Of a stretch of DNA of 64,000 nt, positions 11,101 to 22,624 are shown one piece after another. Source of the DNA: Ovis canadensis. Lineage: Eukaryota > Chordata > Mammalia > Artiodactyla > Bovidae. Position 1 is the stretch's first letter; each line of letters opens with the position of its first letter. The stretch lies in NCBI RefSeq assembly GCF_042477335.2, contig NC_091250.1, forward strand, positions 133,769,384-133,833,383. Direction: 5' to 3'. Both the position numbers and the translations under genes were made by a program. The notes beneath the pieces are model-generated. The model was not told the origin of the DNA and searched no databases. It saw nothing but the letters and a program-made list of their open reading frames with translations.

Positions 11101-14100
11101 ACCGGCCGAGCTGGGAGCACCCTTCGGGCAGTGCAGGCATCGAGGGGGAGGTCGGACCCACCACCATCCCATCCTGCAGGAGACAGCCCCATTTCCAACT
11201 GCGGGAAGCTCGAATCCAGCCCGTGGAAGCGATTCCAGATGTTTTTGGCACCAGGAAGAGCCTTCTGTGAACCCAGGAATGTGGCCGGGGCAGGCAAGAG
11301 TCCCCATTGACCCTGTGGCACTTCTGGACAGGCAGCCACACGGCACCGAGGATGTTTGCTGCTTTGCGAAGCAAACAGGCCACTGGGCAGGGCCCGCCTC
11401 CCCGGCCTGGGGACATCTAGCGTAGAGGACACACAGGGGCCAGGGCAGCAGAGAGAGGCAGCCCAGGGCCTCTGCACCTCCCTGAAGACCCACTCACCCT
11501 CTTGTACTCAAGTCCCGCCGTGACCCGAGTGTGGGGGCAGCTGCAGATGTGCCCAGACTCACACCACGCACACCCTTACGGGAGTGCAGACGTGTGCACA
11601 CACCCAGCCCAGCCCCCTCCACACAGATGAGGGCTGTGGCAGGCGACAGCGCTGAGCCCTGGAACAGCCCCGCCGTCCCGCACCCTGAGGCCCCGGGAGC
11701 CAGCGGCCCCCAGGGCTCCTGCCCCGCAACCTGGGGTCAGGTGCAATTGCCAAAGGCCTGAGTGGAGGACGACCTCGCAGGACAGAGGGGCCCTTCCTGA
11801 CGTCCCTGCGACTCTGGCCACCACAGGCTCAGCCTCCCCGCCTCCCAGGACAGGCCTGCACCCCAGGGCCCCTTGGCCAGGCCAAGGGGGTGTCTCCCCA
11901 GAGCTGCAGGTCAGCCCTGCCGACGGGCCCTCCACCGGCCGCTCTGGGCCTCAGCCATCACCAGCTGAGTGAACGTCAGGAAACTGGATATATTTACAAT
12001 TTTTTAAAAGCTTGGAGCCAGCGTTCAAAACGGGGCTGTTTTTCCACTGGAAATTGTAATGTGAGCCCAGAACCTTCCCGCTCACCCTGTTGGCTTCTGA
12101 GGCTGGTGCCCGCGCGGGGGCCACCCCAGGCCGGTCCACCGCCCTGCCGAGGGGGTCCTGCTGCCGCGCCTGCCCTCCTGACCAGCCAGGAGCCCAGCCT
12201 GGGAGGGAGGCAGGGCTGCCCACCAGGCCGGCAGGCGTGGGGCCAGGAGGGGGCCCTGAAGCCCCGCAGCCAGTCCCCCTGCCCTCCCCGCTCAGACCCC
12301 AGGAGGCGTCAGACGGTTCTCAGCGTGAGGCTGGGAGCGGGCGCCTGACCCCGCAGCCAGGCCCTGGAGTCTCAAGTTCCCATGGCCCTCCCAGCACCCC
12401 AGGCTGGGCCCACCTGCGCCCACCTGTCCTCCTTGGAGGGGTGGCCGTCCCCACCTGCGCCGGTTTGAGCCACGGAAAGGCAGGATGGTCCCTGTGGCCA
12501 CCCAGCCCAAAGGCAGGTGCTATGGGGCCACCACGAGGCAGAGCCCCCGACACCCAGGGGAGGTCCCCCACAGCCTGGGACTCCCGAACTATTGCGCCCC
12601 CGCCCCCACGCTATCTAGGAACCTGGACCTGAGGAAAGGGGTGGGGGCCACAGACCACCATCACCCCACCCCCCGGGGACGCCTGCTGCCACCTGCCCCC
12701 GGCCCTGAGCCGCAGGCCCCTGACACAGACACGCCCTGGAGGACAGACCCCCGTGGGCTGGACACACCCATGTGCCACCTGCGGGCCCCTGGTTCCGAGA
12801 GGAACTGGCGGGTAGAGGCAGGCCCTTACCGCCCCAACCTCTTCCCGGGAAGAACAACAAACCACCCTCGGCCCCCTGCAGGGGTGGGCACTGGGGGACC
12901 GTGGGACCTTCGGGCTCCCTACCTGAACCGAGTTCTCCTCCAGGCCCAGGGGGCTGTGGGGTGGGCTCGGGGGTGGCAGGGGCCTGGGCTGCAGACCAGG
13001 ACAGCTGGGCAACCGTCTCATGGACTCTGGGGAAAGCAGCGCGGGCAGTTCCTCCTCTGAGGTGGCGGCCACACTCCTTAGTCCTGAGGGTGTGGCACCC
13101 CTGCCTTCCCGGCCAGGTCGCCAGAGGGGGTGTCACTCGGGGAGGCCCTGGTGGGTGGGCGGGGCGGCCTGGGGCCCCACACCATGGCCGTCTCCCAGTC
13201 GAGGCGAGTGGGGGCCGCACTGGGGCGGGGAGTCGCCGGAGGCCAGGCCTGCTGGGGGCCCGGCTCCACGGGGCTGGCCGCCGCTCTGCCCTAGGAGCAC
13301 ATCCTCCAGGCTGGGGGGCGGCACGGTCCACCCGTGTTCACTGTAGCTGGGGTCTGGGCTGGGGGTGGGTCAGGGCAAAGCCCCCTGGGGCTGCGGGAAG
13401 GCACGAGCCTCGGGCTGGGCTCCGCCCACCTCCAGGAAGGGCTCCCAACTCTGGGAGGGTCTGCGCAGCCCCTCGTGAGTGCCGACCAGCGTGGTCCTCA
13501 TGCACGGGTGTGTGCACACGTGCGTCGCAGGGTGGGGCCAGATGCCCAGGCCTCAGAGCCCCGCCCCGGCCCCGAGGACCTCAGTCCAAGCAGGGCCTCC
13601 ACCGTCGGTCCCTCCCTGCTGGGGGCCGAGACAGCACCCCGGGAGTGGACGCGGGCCTGGTGTCGGGGGAAGGAGACCCCCCAGACCCACCCTGGCCGCC
13701 GGGCTGAGCCTGGGCCTCAGGGATACGGCAACAGCCCCTGCCCCATGGCCCCCTCTCTCTTCGGGAACCCCAAGGACCCAGCACCCAGACCTGAGCTGAG
13801 GTGGGCATGTCACCCCGAGCTCCCGCCCACCGCTCCGGTGGGACCCCAGGCCGCCCCCGCTGTGGGGTCAGGCCTGGTGGGATTGCTGCCTGTGAGGACG
13901 AAAGTGGGCCCTGCCAGGTGCCTGGCGGGCGGTCAGCCCTCCCCAGGGGAGACGCGGGTCTCAGAGACAATGGGGACTCGGTCCCATTTCAGCCTCAGCA
14001 CAGGCCGAGGCGGCGCTGAAACGCTCCAGAGTTGGAGACATGGGGCAGCCTGGGGCCCACTGAGCCCGCTGCGGCAGGCCTGTCAGGAGACCCCAGGGGC

Positions 14101-15725
14101 CCCCACCAGGAAGTCTCACAACCGAGCACTCGGGAGGCCTCTCGGAAGGGTGTGTGGATGAAGGGAAGTGTGAGGGAGCGCCCCCAAGCCCCACACACCC
14201 ACATGCAGAGCTGCGCGCGTGTGCCCACAGTCACACTGTGCACAGGTGTGCGCAGGCCCCCGTCAGGGGCCCCAGGCCCCCCGGGACCGCACTCCAAGCC
14301 CCAGGCCTGCCCCCCTCAGGGGGAAGGGAGAGCTTGGCTGCTTCAGGGATGGACCGCAGACCCTGTCCCCTCCGTCCTGTCCAGGGGGCTCTGGGAAGCG
14401 GGGAGGGTTGGGGTAGGGCGTGGGCCAGCCCCTGGCCAGTCAGACCGTGCCTCCCACTGTGCACCCTCAGCCAGAAGAGCCCCAGCGCGTGTCTGCGGCC
14501 CCTGGGGGAGGAGGCCGCCGGCGGGCCAGCCTCAGCCCGGAGCAGGGCCTTCCCAGGACGCGTGCTCCGGCCATGGCCCTCCACGGGGCACAGGGCAGAC
14601 CTCTGGTGGGCGTGCGGGGTGGGGGTGTGGGCTCTCTGTCCACACTGCTCAGCCCCGCCAGAGCCCTCCCCAGGGCCCCTCCCCAGGGCCCCTCCACTTC
14701 TCTGTGGGCCCTGCCCAGTGTCCACGGGGCCTGGCTTGAGGGCTGCTGGCTGGCGCGGCCTCATTTCCTCTTGGCCCGCAGGCTCCGGGCGGCCACGGGA
14801 ACAAAGGGTGGATTGTGCCTCATTCTGGGCCTGCTCCCCGCCCGGCCGCTGCCCCCGCGGGGCCCCAGGGGTGATGCTTGCATTTGCAGCCAAGCTGCTA
14901 GGGCTCAGCGCACGGACGGCCTCGGGTACCAGCCGCGGGCCCAGGAGCCCAGGAGCCGGCAGCCTGTCCTGGACCCAGCTGGCCTGCCACCCTTCCCCCA
15001 CCAGCTGCCCGAAGCCCCAAGGTGGCAGCCGGGCAGCTCCATGCCTGCCCCGCGCTGCCTCCTGTGCAGACACTTGCCGTCACCAGCCCACAGCATGTGT
15101 CTGTCCAGCCCCAGCCCAGCCCGGCACCCCCTTGCCCTGTGATGCCCGTGACTCCCTGTCACCCTGCGGCCCATCCAGGCCTCCCTGGCATCTGAGGGTG
15201 CCTAACGCTCCGAGCTGGCTTCTGGGGGGTCACAGGGGGGCCAGCCCTCTCGGTTTCCAAGAGGGCAGAAAGGAGAAGAACCACACCCTGACATTCTGCC
15301 GCCAACAGCCCCTCTCCAAACATTCAGCGAGCGCCGCTGTGTGCCCGTCTGGGCCCTGCAGCCCACAGGTGGAGACACTGGCAGCGAATGGACAATCCAA
15401 GGCAAACGCCATTCCATCGGTCAGCCGGGCACAGGGTCCTGTGGCCGCAGACCTCCCAGCAGGCTGGCACCCACCCTCGGCAGACCTGGGTGGACACGAA
15501 GGCCCCCGAGGCTGCCCCGAGAACAGCCAAGGCGCCTCAACCACGGGTGCTGGGCTCAGGGTCCACCATCCTCCCAGCCAGGAACAAGGCTGAGCCCGGG
15601 GCTGGGGTCCCTGCTGGGCCCCCACCCCCACCCCGGTACAGCCCTGCCCCTTGAAGACACCCTGAGGCCTCGCCAGGGGCCCCCGGCCCCCCTCCCCCAC
15701 TGTTGGTTTAGCTCCCGCCTCTGCC

Positions 15726-15742
15726 ATCAAAGGAGCTTTGTG
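15726..15742. promoter_or_regulatory. Inverted pair of SOX/TCF-type sites
   Basis: ATCAAAGGAGCTTTGTG: two HMG-box core sites facing each other with a 3-bp spacer, 5.6 kb beyond the FGFRL1 3' end. Confidence 0.3.
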
Positions 15743-18700
15743 GCCACGAGTGGAGCCGGAGCCGATGGTCTTGGAGGGGCTCCAGGAATGAACAGCAGAG
15801 GACGGCTTCTGGAAGAACGTGGAAAAAAAAAAAAGAGGAAAAAGTTGTGAAGAAAGAAGGAATTTGCTTCTGCGGAGCCCGGTGCCACCCCAGCCCGCCC
15901 CGCCCCGCCCCGCCCCGGGCCCCGGTCCAGGCGGTCCACTCCGGGCCGGTCCACTGTGGGCCGGGCCTGCGCTCACCCCCTACCCACGCAGTGACAGCGG
16001 CTCCTGCTGGCTGGGGCCTCTCACCCGTGCCACAGAGGAGACTGAGGGTCAGAGTGGCAGGAAGCTGCCTGGGGCCTCAAGATGGGAGGGTCTGCTGCCT
16101 GAGAAGACAGCTCGTGTGCGCTGGGTGGGAGGTCAGCCTGGGGTGCTGCCAGGCGGCAGACAGCAGGGTGAGGGTTGAGGTGGGGCCTGCAGCCCAGGGC
16201 TGGAAGGGGATATGGTGGTGACCCCAGACCCCCACCGCCCTAGCCAACATCAGAGGTCAGAGGCAGGCCGGGCCATGGCCGCTGACCACTGCACGCTCTT
16301 CTCGGCCTCGCCGCAGTCCTCCTGGAGGCTGGCAGACCCCCTGTCCCCACCACAAGATGGAAGAGGGCAAGGGCAGGAGGCAGGGGTCAGGGACACGGAG
16401 AGCTCCCTGCCCCTGCCCCCCACCGCACCATCCCCCTTCGCTGGAGATGTACACCCAGTGACGGGTCCCCAGGGCAGGGCTGAGGGTGGGTCCCAGCAAG
16501 GAGTGGGCAGGCCACAAGGCTTCATGAAAAGCCCACTGGGACGACCTTGGGGCAGGCCTAGGGAGCAGGAGGGACGGGGCAGCATCCCAGCAAGAGCCCA
16601 GGAACCCAGGGCCCGACAAGAGAGACTGCCAGGTTCCAGGAGGGTCAGGAATCCTGAGCGCGGGGAAGGGACAGTGTCAGCGGGAGGGGTGAGGCACCTC
16701 CTCTCCCCAGGGCCTCCCCCCGAAGCCCCCCTTCACTGCCTCCATCGGGGTGATGCTGGGGTGTCCTTGCCCCCCATGGAGCCCCCCACCACTGGGGCCC
16801 ACAGAAGCAGATGGTGCCCCCTGGGGCCACAGCCCAAGTACCAGGGCCAGGACACCCCTGCATGTCCTCTCCACGAGGGTCTCTAGGGCCCGGGGGTGGC
16901 GCTTTGGGGACACAAGGACAGCTCAGCCTTTCCTCCAACCCAACGCTCTCCCCAACCCCCGAGACTCAGAAGGGGCCCCTCCAGCCAGCTGCTGGCAGCT
17001 GTTGGCACCTGCAGGCCCGGAGCCAGATGCCCCATGGCTGCAGGGCGAGGGGGGCGCTGGGCCCGCCCCGCCCTTACCTGGGGCTGCTGCAGACCTTTCC
17101 CTGGTCCCTCCATTCGGCCCTGGGGCCAAGGGTGTGTCTCAGCCCAGCCCCCACGGGGATGGACGTCTGATCCTAACCCGAGGCTGCTCCAAGGCAGGCC
17201 CGCACGCACCCTCTCCCCGGGCTTGTCTGTGGAGTTGGCGGGTCCCACAGAGCTCAGCTCCATGGAGTCTTGAAGGTGCGGTGGGGGAGGGGGTGGGGGT
17301 CAGTGAAGCCTCTGGGGGTGCCCTCACCCCTGCGGCCCTGGAGAGGGGAGGGAGCAAGCCTGCCAGCCCCAGGCAAGGCCGGGGTGGGACTGAGCCCAGA
17401 TCCAGGCAGGAGAGGCCGCACATCTCAGCACTGGCCACAGCGCCCGACCGCGGCGCTCCATCTCACTGCCCCCGACAGGCACCAGAGACAAGACCCCCAA
17501 GGAGCCAGCCCACACCCCTAAACGCAGGAGTGTGCTGAAGGCCCCTGGCCCAGGGCCTCCTTCACCCCGGAGCAGATGCGGAGCTGGTGCTGGCCAGGGA
17601 GCCAGGGTGGGGGCGTGCGATGCCAGGCCCAGGACAGGCGCAGCCACCCAGGGCTGGTGCAAGCCCCGTGTCAAGGCTTCCATACTTCACGTCAGCGATG
17701 CCAGGGGCGCAGGCAGCTGACCAGGGTGCCAGCTGCTGCCCAGCAGAGGCGCACTGGATGGCGGGCTCTTGCGTCCTCCAGGCACAGCTCCAGGTGACCC
17801 CAGGCAGCACAGCCAGAACAAGGCGTTGGAAGCTGCCAACCCAGGGCTCCATCGGGGCCCCCCCGGGGGTCTCCACGGGAGAAGCCCCATGGAAGGCAGA
17901 GCCCCCTTCCCAGGCACTATATTCCCCAGTCTGGGGACCGCTACCAGCTCCCACCCACTCACCTGGGCTCACTAATACATGTGGCCTGCTGGGAAGCTCA
18001 CCCTTCCTTCCACAGACAGCGGCAGTCCAGGAGTCAGGGTGGCTGGGCCAGGGGGATCACCGGCCTGCGGAGGCCTCTTGAGCCAAGGCAGAACCGAGGT
18101 GGGTGTGGGGAGGGCACCTAGGTGGGACTGGCAGGATGGGGGCTGAATCGGGAGGACAGCATGGACCTTCATAGGGCTCCCAGGAGAGCCCCTGGCCCCG
18201 GGCTCCCCTGATGCCCGGCCCATCTCCTGAGGGCCCTGAGACCAGCCAGCCCTCGGGGCTCGAGTAGGACGGGCTCCTGCCCCCGGGGTGAGGTCAGAGC
18301 GGCTGCAGAGGGAGCCTCCGGCCAGGCCCCGCCCCCTGCGCGTGCCGAGCAGCCTCGGCCCCGCCCACTGCCCGCAGGAGGGCTGCGTGGGGGCTGGTGC
18401 CCAGGCATACTGTGAGGGCTGCTGCCTGGCCTGGCCCAGCCCAGCCCCTGGTGGCTTGACCCTGTGGGATCCCCGCGTCTCCGCACCCCACCTGGCAGCA
18501 GCTCCGCCTCACAGGCCGTCACGTCCCAGGGCAACCCGGCCTGTGCCCTGGGTCTGGGCTGTGCCCTGGGTCTGGGTACTCACCTTTCAGCCCCTTGACA
18601 TCGCAGCCCCTCCACCCCACCCTGGCCCCTGAGCAGGCCTAGGCCCCTGCAAGCTCTATGCAGTGCCGCCCAGGAGGCTGGGCAACCTGGCTGGCACCTG

Positions 18701-20046
18701 CAGGCTTTGACCCCACTTCCCGAGCCCTGGGTGAGTCTGTACTGGGCAGGGTGTCCTCGTCCCATGTCCTGAACCCATGACCCAAGTTCCTGTCCCCTTT
18801 CCTGAGTCTTAAAGCCTGCATTCCTGTCCCAGGCCTCCTGGCCGGGCCCCTGGACAAGGCTCTGATCTCCTGCCAGGCCCTCCCACAGGTGTGGCCCTAC
18901 ACTCCCCCATCTTCACCCTCCTGCCGCGACACCCGGTCCCTGGACATCGGCCTCAGGGCCCCCACTCTGGGACAGCTGCAGAAGCCTCTCAGCCGCCCCT
19001 TTGAAACCAGGAGGGCCGGGAGGTGGCGGGGACGGGGTGGGGGGGTGGGGTAGGGAGGGGCCAGTCACACTCCAGAGCGTCAGAGCTTGAGCTGCCCTTT
19101 CAAGTTCGCAGGTTTGAAGAGGACAGCTTGTCACAGCCCAGGCCACAGGGAAGGTGCCGGCCTGGCTCTGGGCCTCCGCCCTCCTGGGAGTCCCATTTAC
19201 TCAGCACCCAGAACCCCACCATGGGCATCAGGAGTTTTGGTCCCGGTGGCCCAGTCTGGCCTGGGAATTACGGAGAACACAGCTGGGTCCCCCTCCTGTT
19301 TCTCGAGACTGGGAACCCCCAGGACAAGGTGCAGGGCCCACTGCCACCCCGCGGGGACTCACGAAGCTGGGGGCAGGGCAGCTTTCGTGCTCCTGTTTGG
19401 GACCCCAGTGGCGTCATGGGGGGCTGCTTGCTGGTCTTTCTGCCTGTGACCAAGGGCACATTAGGTCCTGGCCTTGGTATTTATGGAGGGGCAACTGTGG
19501 AAGGCCAGCGGGGCCAAAGCGCGGCCCCCAAGCGCCCAAGAGGCGAAGCCCTGCCACGGAGCCTCTCCTGGTGCGACCCCAGGAGAGCCCCTGACCCGAC
19601 TTCGGAAGCGGGCCTGACTCGGAGACCCTCGGGACCTCCTCACCCCAGACCCTCCCCTCGCGCAGCCCGGCCCCGCCCACACGCGCTCCCTCGGCCCCGC
19701 CCCCGCCCCCGGCGCCCCGCCCACTCAAGGCTCCCAGGTCTCAGCAGGGCCCCCCAGGGGGCGGGCCCGGCCAGAAGCCCCGGGTAGGCAGATGTCAGCC
19801 CGGATGGACTCTGCATGCGGTTAGGGCGGCCCTGGGAGCCTTGGTCCACGTGGTGCCCTCCTCCCTCCACACCTGCCCCACCTACAGCTGGAAGTGGGAG
19901 ATGGCGTGGCTGAGGACTCTGATCGCCAAGGTGTGGCCGGCCTGTAATCCGGGGCTGAGTTTCTTGGTGGCCGCCCAGCCCCATGCCGATGGACCTGTCC
20001 GCTCGTCCAGACCCCACCCCCGCCCCCACACCTTTCCTGGCACCCC

Positions 20047-20106
20047 AGCAGGTCCACAGAGTGCCCAGCCCACCAGCAGGTCCACAGAGTGCCCAGCCCA
20101 CCAGCA
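20047..20106. repeat. 31-bp tandem duplication
   Basis: CCAGCAGGTCCACAGAGTGC followed by CCAGCCCA occurs twice, with the start of a third unit. Confidence 0.85.
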
Positions 20107-20825
20107 GCCCTCTCTCCAGGAAGGGCGCTGGGGGGTGGACACTGGTCTCCAGGGAACCAGACCGCTCAGGCTGAGACAGGCCCTACATTAGTCCCCTGCC
20201 TTCCCTGGGGCAGATGGTGAGGCTGGTCCCCATGAGCCAGGTGGACAGCACCGGCCTCAGGCCAAGGGCACAGGGCTGGGGTCCCAGTCTCCTCTGAGGT
20301 TCTGAGGGACCACACCGCCCAGGAACCTGCCCCTCTACCCGCACGCTGGGGAGAGGGCAGCTCAACTCCTATGACCCAGAGATGGCCCACTGCCTGAGGT
20401 CTCCCCACTGCCCAAGGCCTCCTCTCTCTCCACCCTTCCCCCTCAGACTGAAACCCAACCAGACATTGGCTGCAGCCAGTCCTGTCTGGGGCACATCTGT
20501 TTGGTCGCCAGCTGTAGGCCACCGGCAGCCCCCACTGACGCCCGTCTTCCCACCGCCAGCCAGGCCCTGGGTCTCCCTTGGGGCTGTGGGTGGCCCCCGT
20601 CATCCGGCCTGAGCTTGGTGAGGGGTCCCTCAGGGCCGGTCCCTGCCTCCTTGGAGACAGGAGTGGGGTCCACCCTGGGGGGCCAGAGGCTGGGGGCACA
20701 GCACTGAAGTGGACAGGGGGTGCCGTCCTGCCTCTCCTGGGGTCCCAGCAGAGGAGGGAGGGGCAGCTGGAGGCAGCAGAGGCGGGGGTCCAGCTCGGAG
20801 CCTGGGAGAGGAAGTGGGCCGCAGC

Positions 20826-20837
20826 CCAGCAGGGGGC
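20826..20837 (+). promoter_or_regulatory. CTCF core match
   Basis: CCAGCAGGGGGC fits the CTCF core CCASYAGRKGGC at every position, just downstream of the FGFRL1 3' UTR. Confidence 0.4.
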
Positions 20838-21359
20838 CACGGAGGAGGCAAGATGGCCTGGCCTCCAGGTCAGGCAGGGCCCGAGCTCCTGGCCTGAAGT
20901 GCTGAGAACCAGAACCAGGCTGGCCCCAGGGGCCTCTCGAAAATCGCACAAGCTGTCCGTGCTCTTCCTTAAGAGGCTCCAGAACCTACGGGCCGGAGCA
21001 GGCGAAGCCCTGCCTGCTGGCCGATGAGTCAGAGCCTGTCTCCCCGTTGAGGGAGGCACTGCTGCCCCAACCAGGGTGGACAGGGCCCTGCGGCAGCCCC
21101 CAGCCCACCTGCCCGCCGAGGGCACACGGCGAGCCCCGGAATGTGGGGCGGGAGGAGCACAGGCCCTGTGGTGAGGACTGTGGGTGGGGGGGTCACACCA
21201 GCAGAGAGAGCAGACCCCCAGACAGCCAGACTCTGGGCTGGCCAGAGACGCGCGTCCCAGACACTGATGGTGGGCCCCGGGGGACCTGAGCCTGCGGCCT
21301 GGCTGTGGGGCTCCTGGCATACAGGCGCATGCGCGCATGGGAAGGAACACCAGCTTCAA

Positions 21360-21990
21360 GGAAAAGGATGCACGTTTTCTTGTTTTACAAAATAAATTAA
21401 ATATACGAAGCGTCAGCTCAAACTCTATATAAAATTACAAAGGTCTGGGGCCACGGGTAACAGGGTGATGGGTGCCCAGGCCAGGGTGGACATCCAGTGT
21501 GGCCACAAAGCCAGGCGGGTCCTGGGCCCTGGAAGAGGCCAAGTCTCCGTGGCCCAGCCCTCTTTTCATCATTATTAATATTATTATCTTAATTTCTTAA
21601 ATATAAATATCAAGGCCCCTCCTCTCTGGCAGTGGGAGGCCGGGTGGGACGAAAGCCACCCCCCGCTGGCTCCAGCTTCTCAGGACAGGGCCCAGGACTG
21701 CTCCGCCCGACCCCCCTCCAGGGTGCTGGTGGACTCCTGGACACCAGGACAGGTGGTGGCAAAAATAGCCTGGGCAGGGACACAGGCAGGCAGGCGTAGG
21801 GAAGGGGTCGGAGTTTTTGGTTTGCAAAGCCAGGGTGCCTCTCAGATCTCCTGCCAGGCCAGGGTGGGGGGGGTGCCCGTGGCCCCCGTGAAATCCTTCT
21901 CACAGGGCCAAGGGATTCCTTCACGAGCTAGCCGGTTGCCACATGCGCAGTGCGGTTACAATACAGACCTTCCCAAAGGCTTCTCAGTCT

Positions 21991-22030
<40 letters not shown>

Positions 22031-22169
22031 AGAGGTATGTGGTGTGTGTGTGCGCATCCACGTGCGTGTGCGCCCCCCGGGGCATGGGGAGACGGGCCCG
22101 TGGTGCGTCCCCGCTGTGGCCCTCTGCCCCCAGCCTGCACGGGGTGGCCTCTGCAAGCCCCCCAGGCGC
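21360..22169 (-). other. FGFRL1: FGFRL1 3' untranslated region (approximate end)
   Basis: DNA after the stop holds a (CA)n tract on the transcript strand (21993-22028), an AU-rich block near 21561-21610 with ATTTA pentamers, and a second AT-rich block at 21380-21450. No AATAAA or ATTAAA is seen on the minus strand, so the cleavage site is uncertain. The lower limit is set by the end of the AT-rich block and is an inference. Confidence 0.55.
21993..22028. repeat. (TG/CA)n microsatellite
   Basis: About 18 uninterrupted TG dinucleotides in the FGFRL1 3' UTR. It is likely length-polymorphic and is alternating purine-pyrimidine DNA. Confidence 0.95.
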
Positions 22170-22624
22170 CTAGCACTGGCAGTGGGTGTGCTGATGCTGG
22201 TGGACTTTGCCCTCCACGTGTGAGTGTGTGTGTGAGTGTGTGTGTGAGTGTGTGTGCGTGTGTGTGTCTGTGTAGAGTTTGGGGTAAAGCTTGGGGCCAG
22301 TGGCTGAGCCGGGGCCCAGCAGATGTTGGGGGGCAGCCGGGGGCCCGAGCTCCTCACACAACCCCACTCCGGGGCCGGAGCCCAGGGTGGCGGGGGCGGG
22401 CAGGTCCTTATCCCCGCCGCGGTCGCGGGCTGTGGCGGGCGGGCGATGTGCAGGGGCCGGGGGAGCCGGGGCCGGGGCGCACGGCTTCTTCTTGGCCTGG
22501 CAGAGCCACAGGACCACGGTGCCCACGATGAAGACCGCGCCGGCCGGGATGCCGATGACCACCGGCCACGGCAGGCTGGTGGTGGAGGACGAGGGGGCCA
22601 CGGGCGGCCCTGGTGGCTTTGGGT
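22170..22624 (-). CDS. FGFRL1: FGFRL1 last coding exon: membrane segment and His-rich tail
   Basis: The exon begins [19 protein letters not shown], crosses the membrane once and ends in a cytoplasmic tail with stop TAG at 22170-22172. The tail keeps the tandem tyrosine motif YPKLYTD. It ends in an alternating His tract encoded by a (TG)n-like microsatellite on the plus strand (about 22210-22275). The tract is a few residues longer than the human one. Confidence 0.94.

Larger units (their letters stand above)
8151..21359. other. Intergenic, GC-rich, no gene supported
   Basis: 13 kb without recognisable transposons. Long open frames (the largest at 14154-15593) reflect high GC and lack domains. 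Lower-GC islands at 8590-8680 and 11985-12065, and a paired SOX/TCF-type site at 15726-15742, are the only candidate regulatory spots. CCAGCAGGGGGC at 20826-20837 matches a CTCF core. Confidence 0.65.

Noticed and set aside
14154-15593. 479-residue plus-strand open frame in intergenic DNA
   Set aside because: Pro/Gly/Arg/Ala-rich content typical of random GC-rich DNA, with comparably long frames on the other strand. No domain, signal or splice context.
21391-21396. Plus-strand AATAAA near the FGFRL1 3' end
   Set aside because: Wrong strand for FGFRL1, and no plus-strand gene precedes it.
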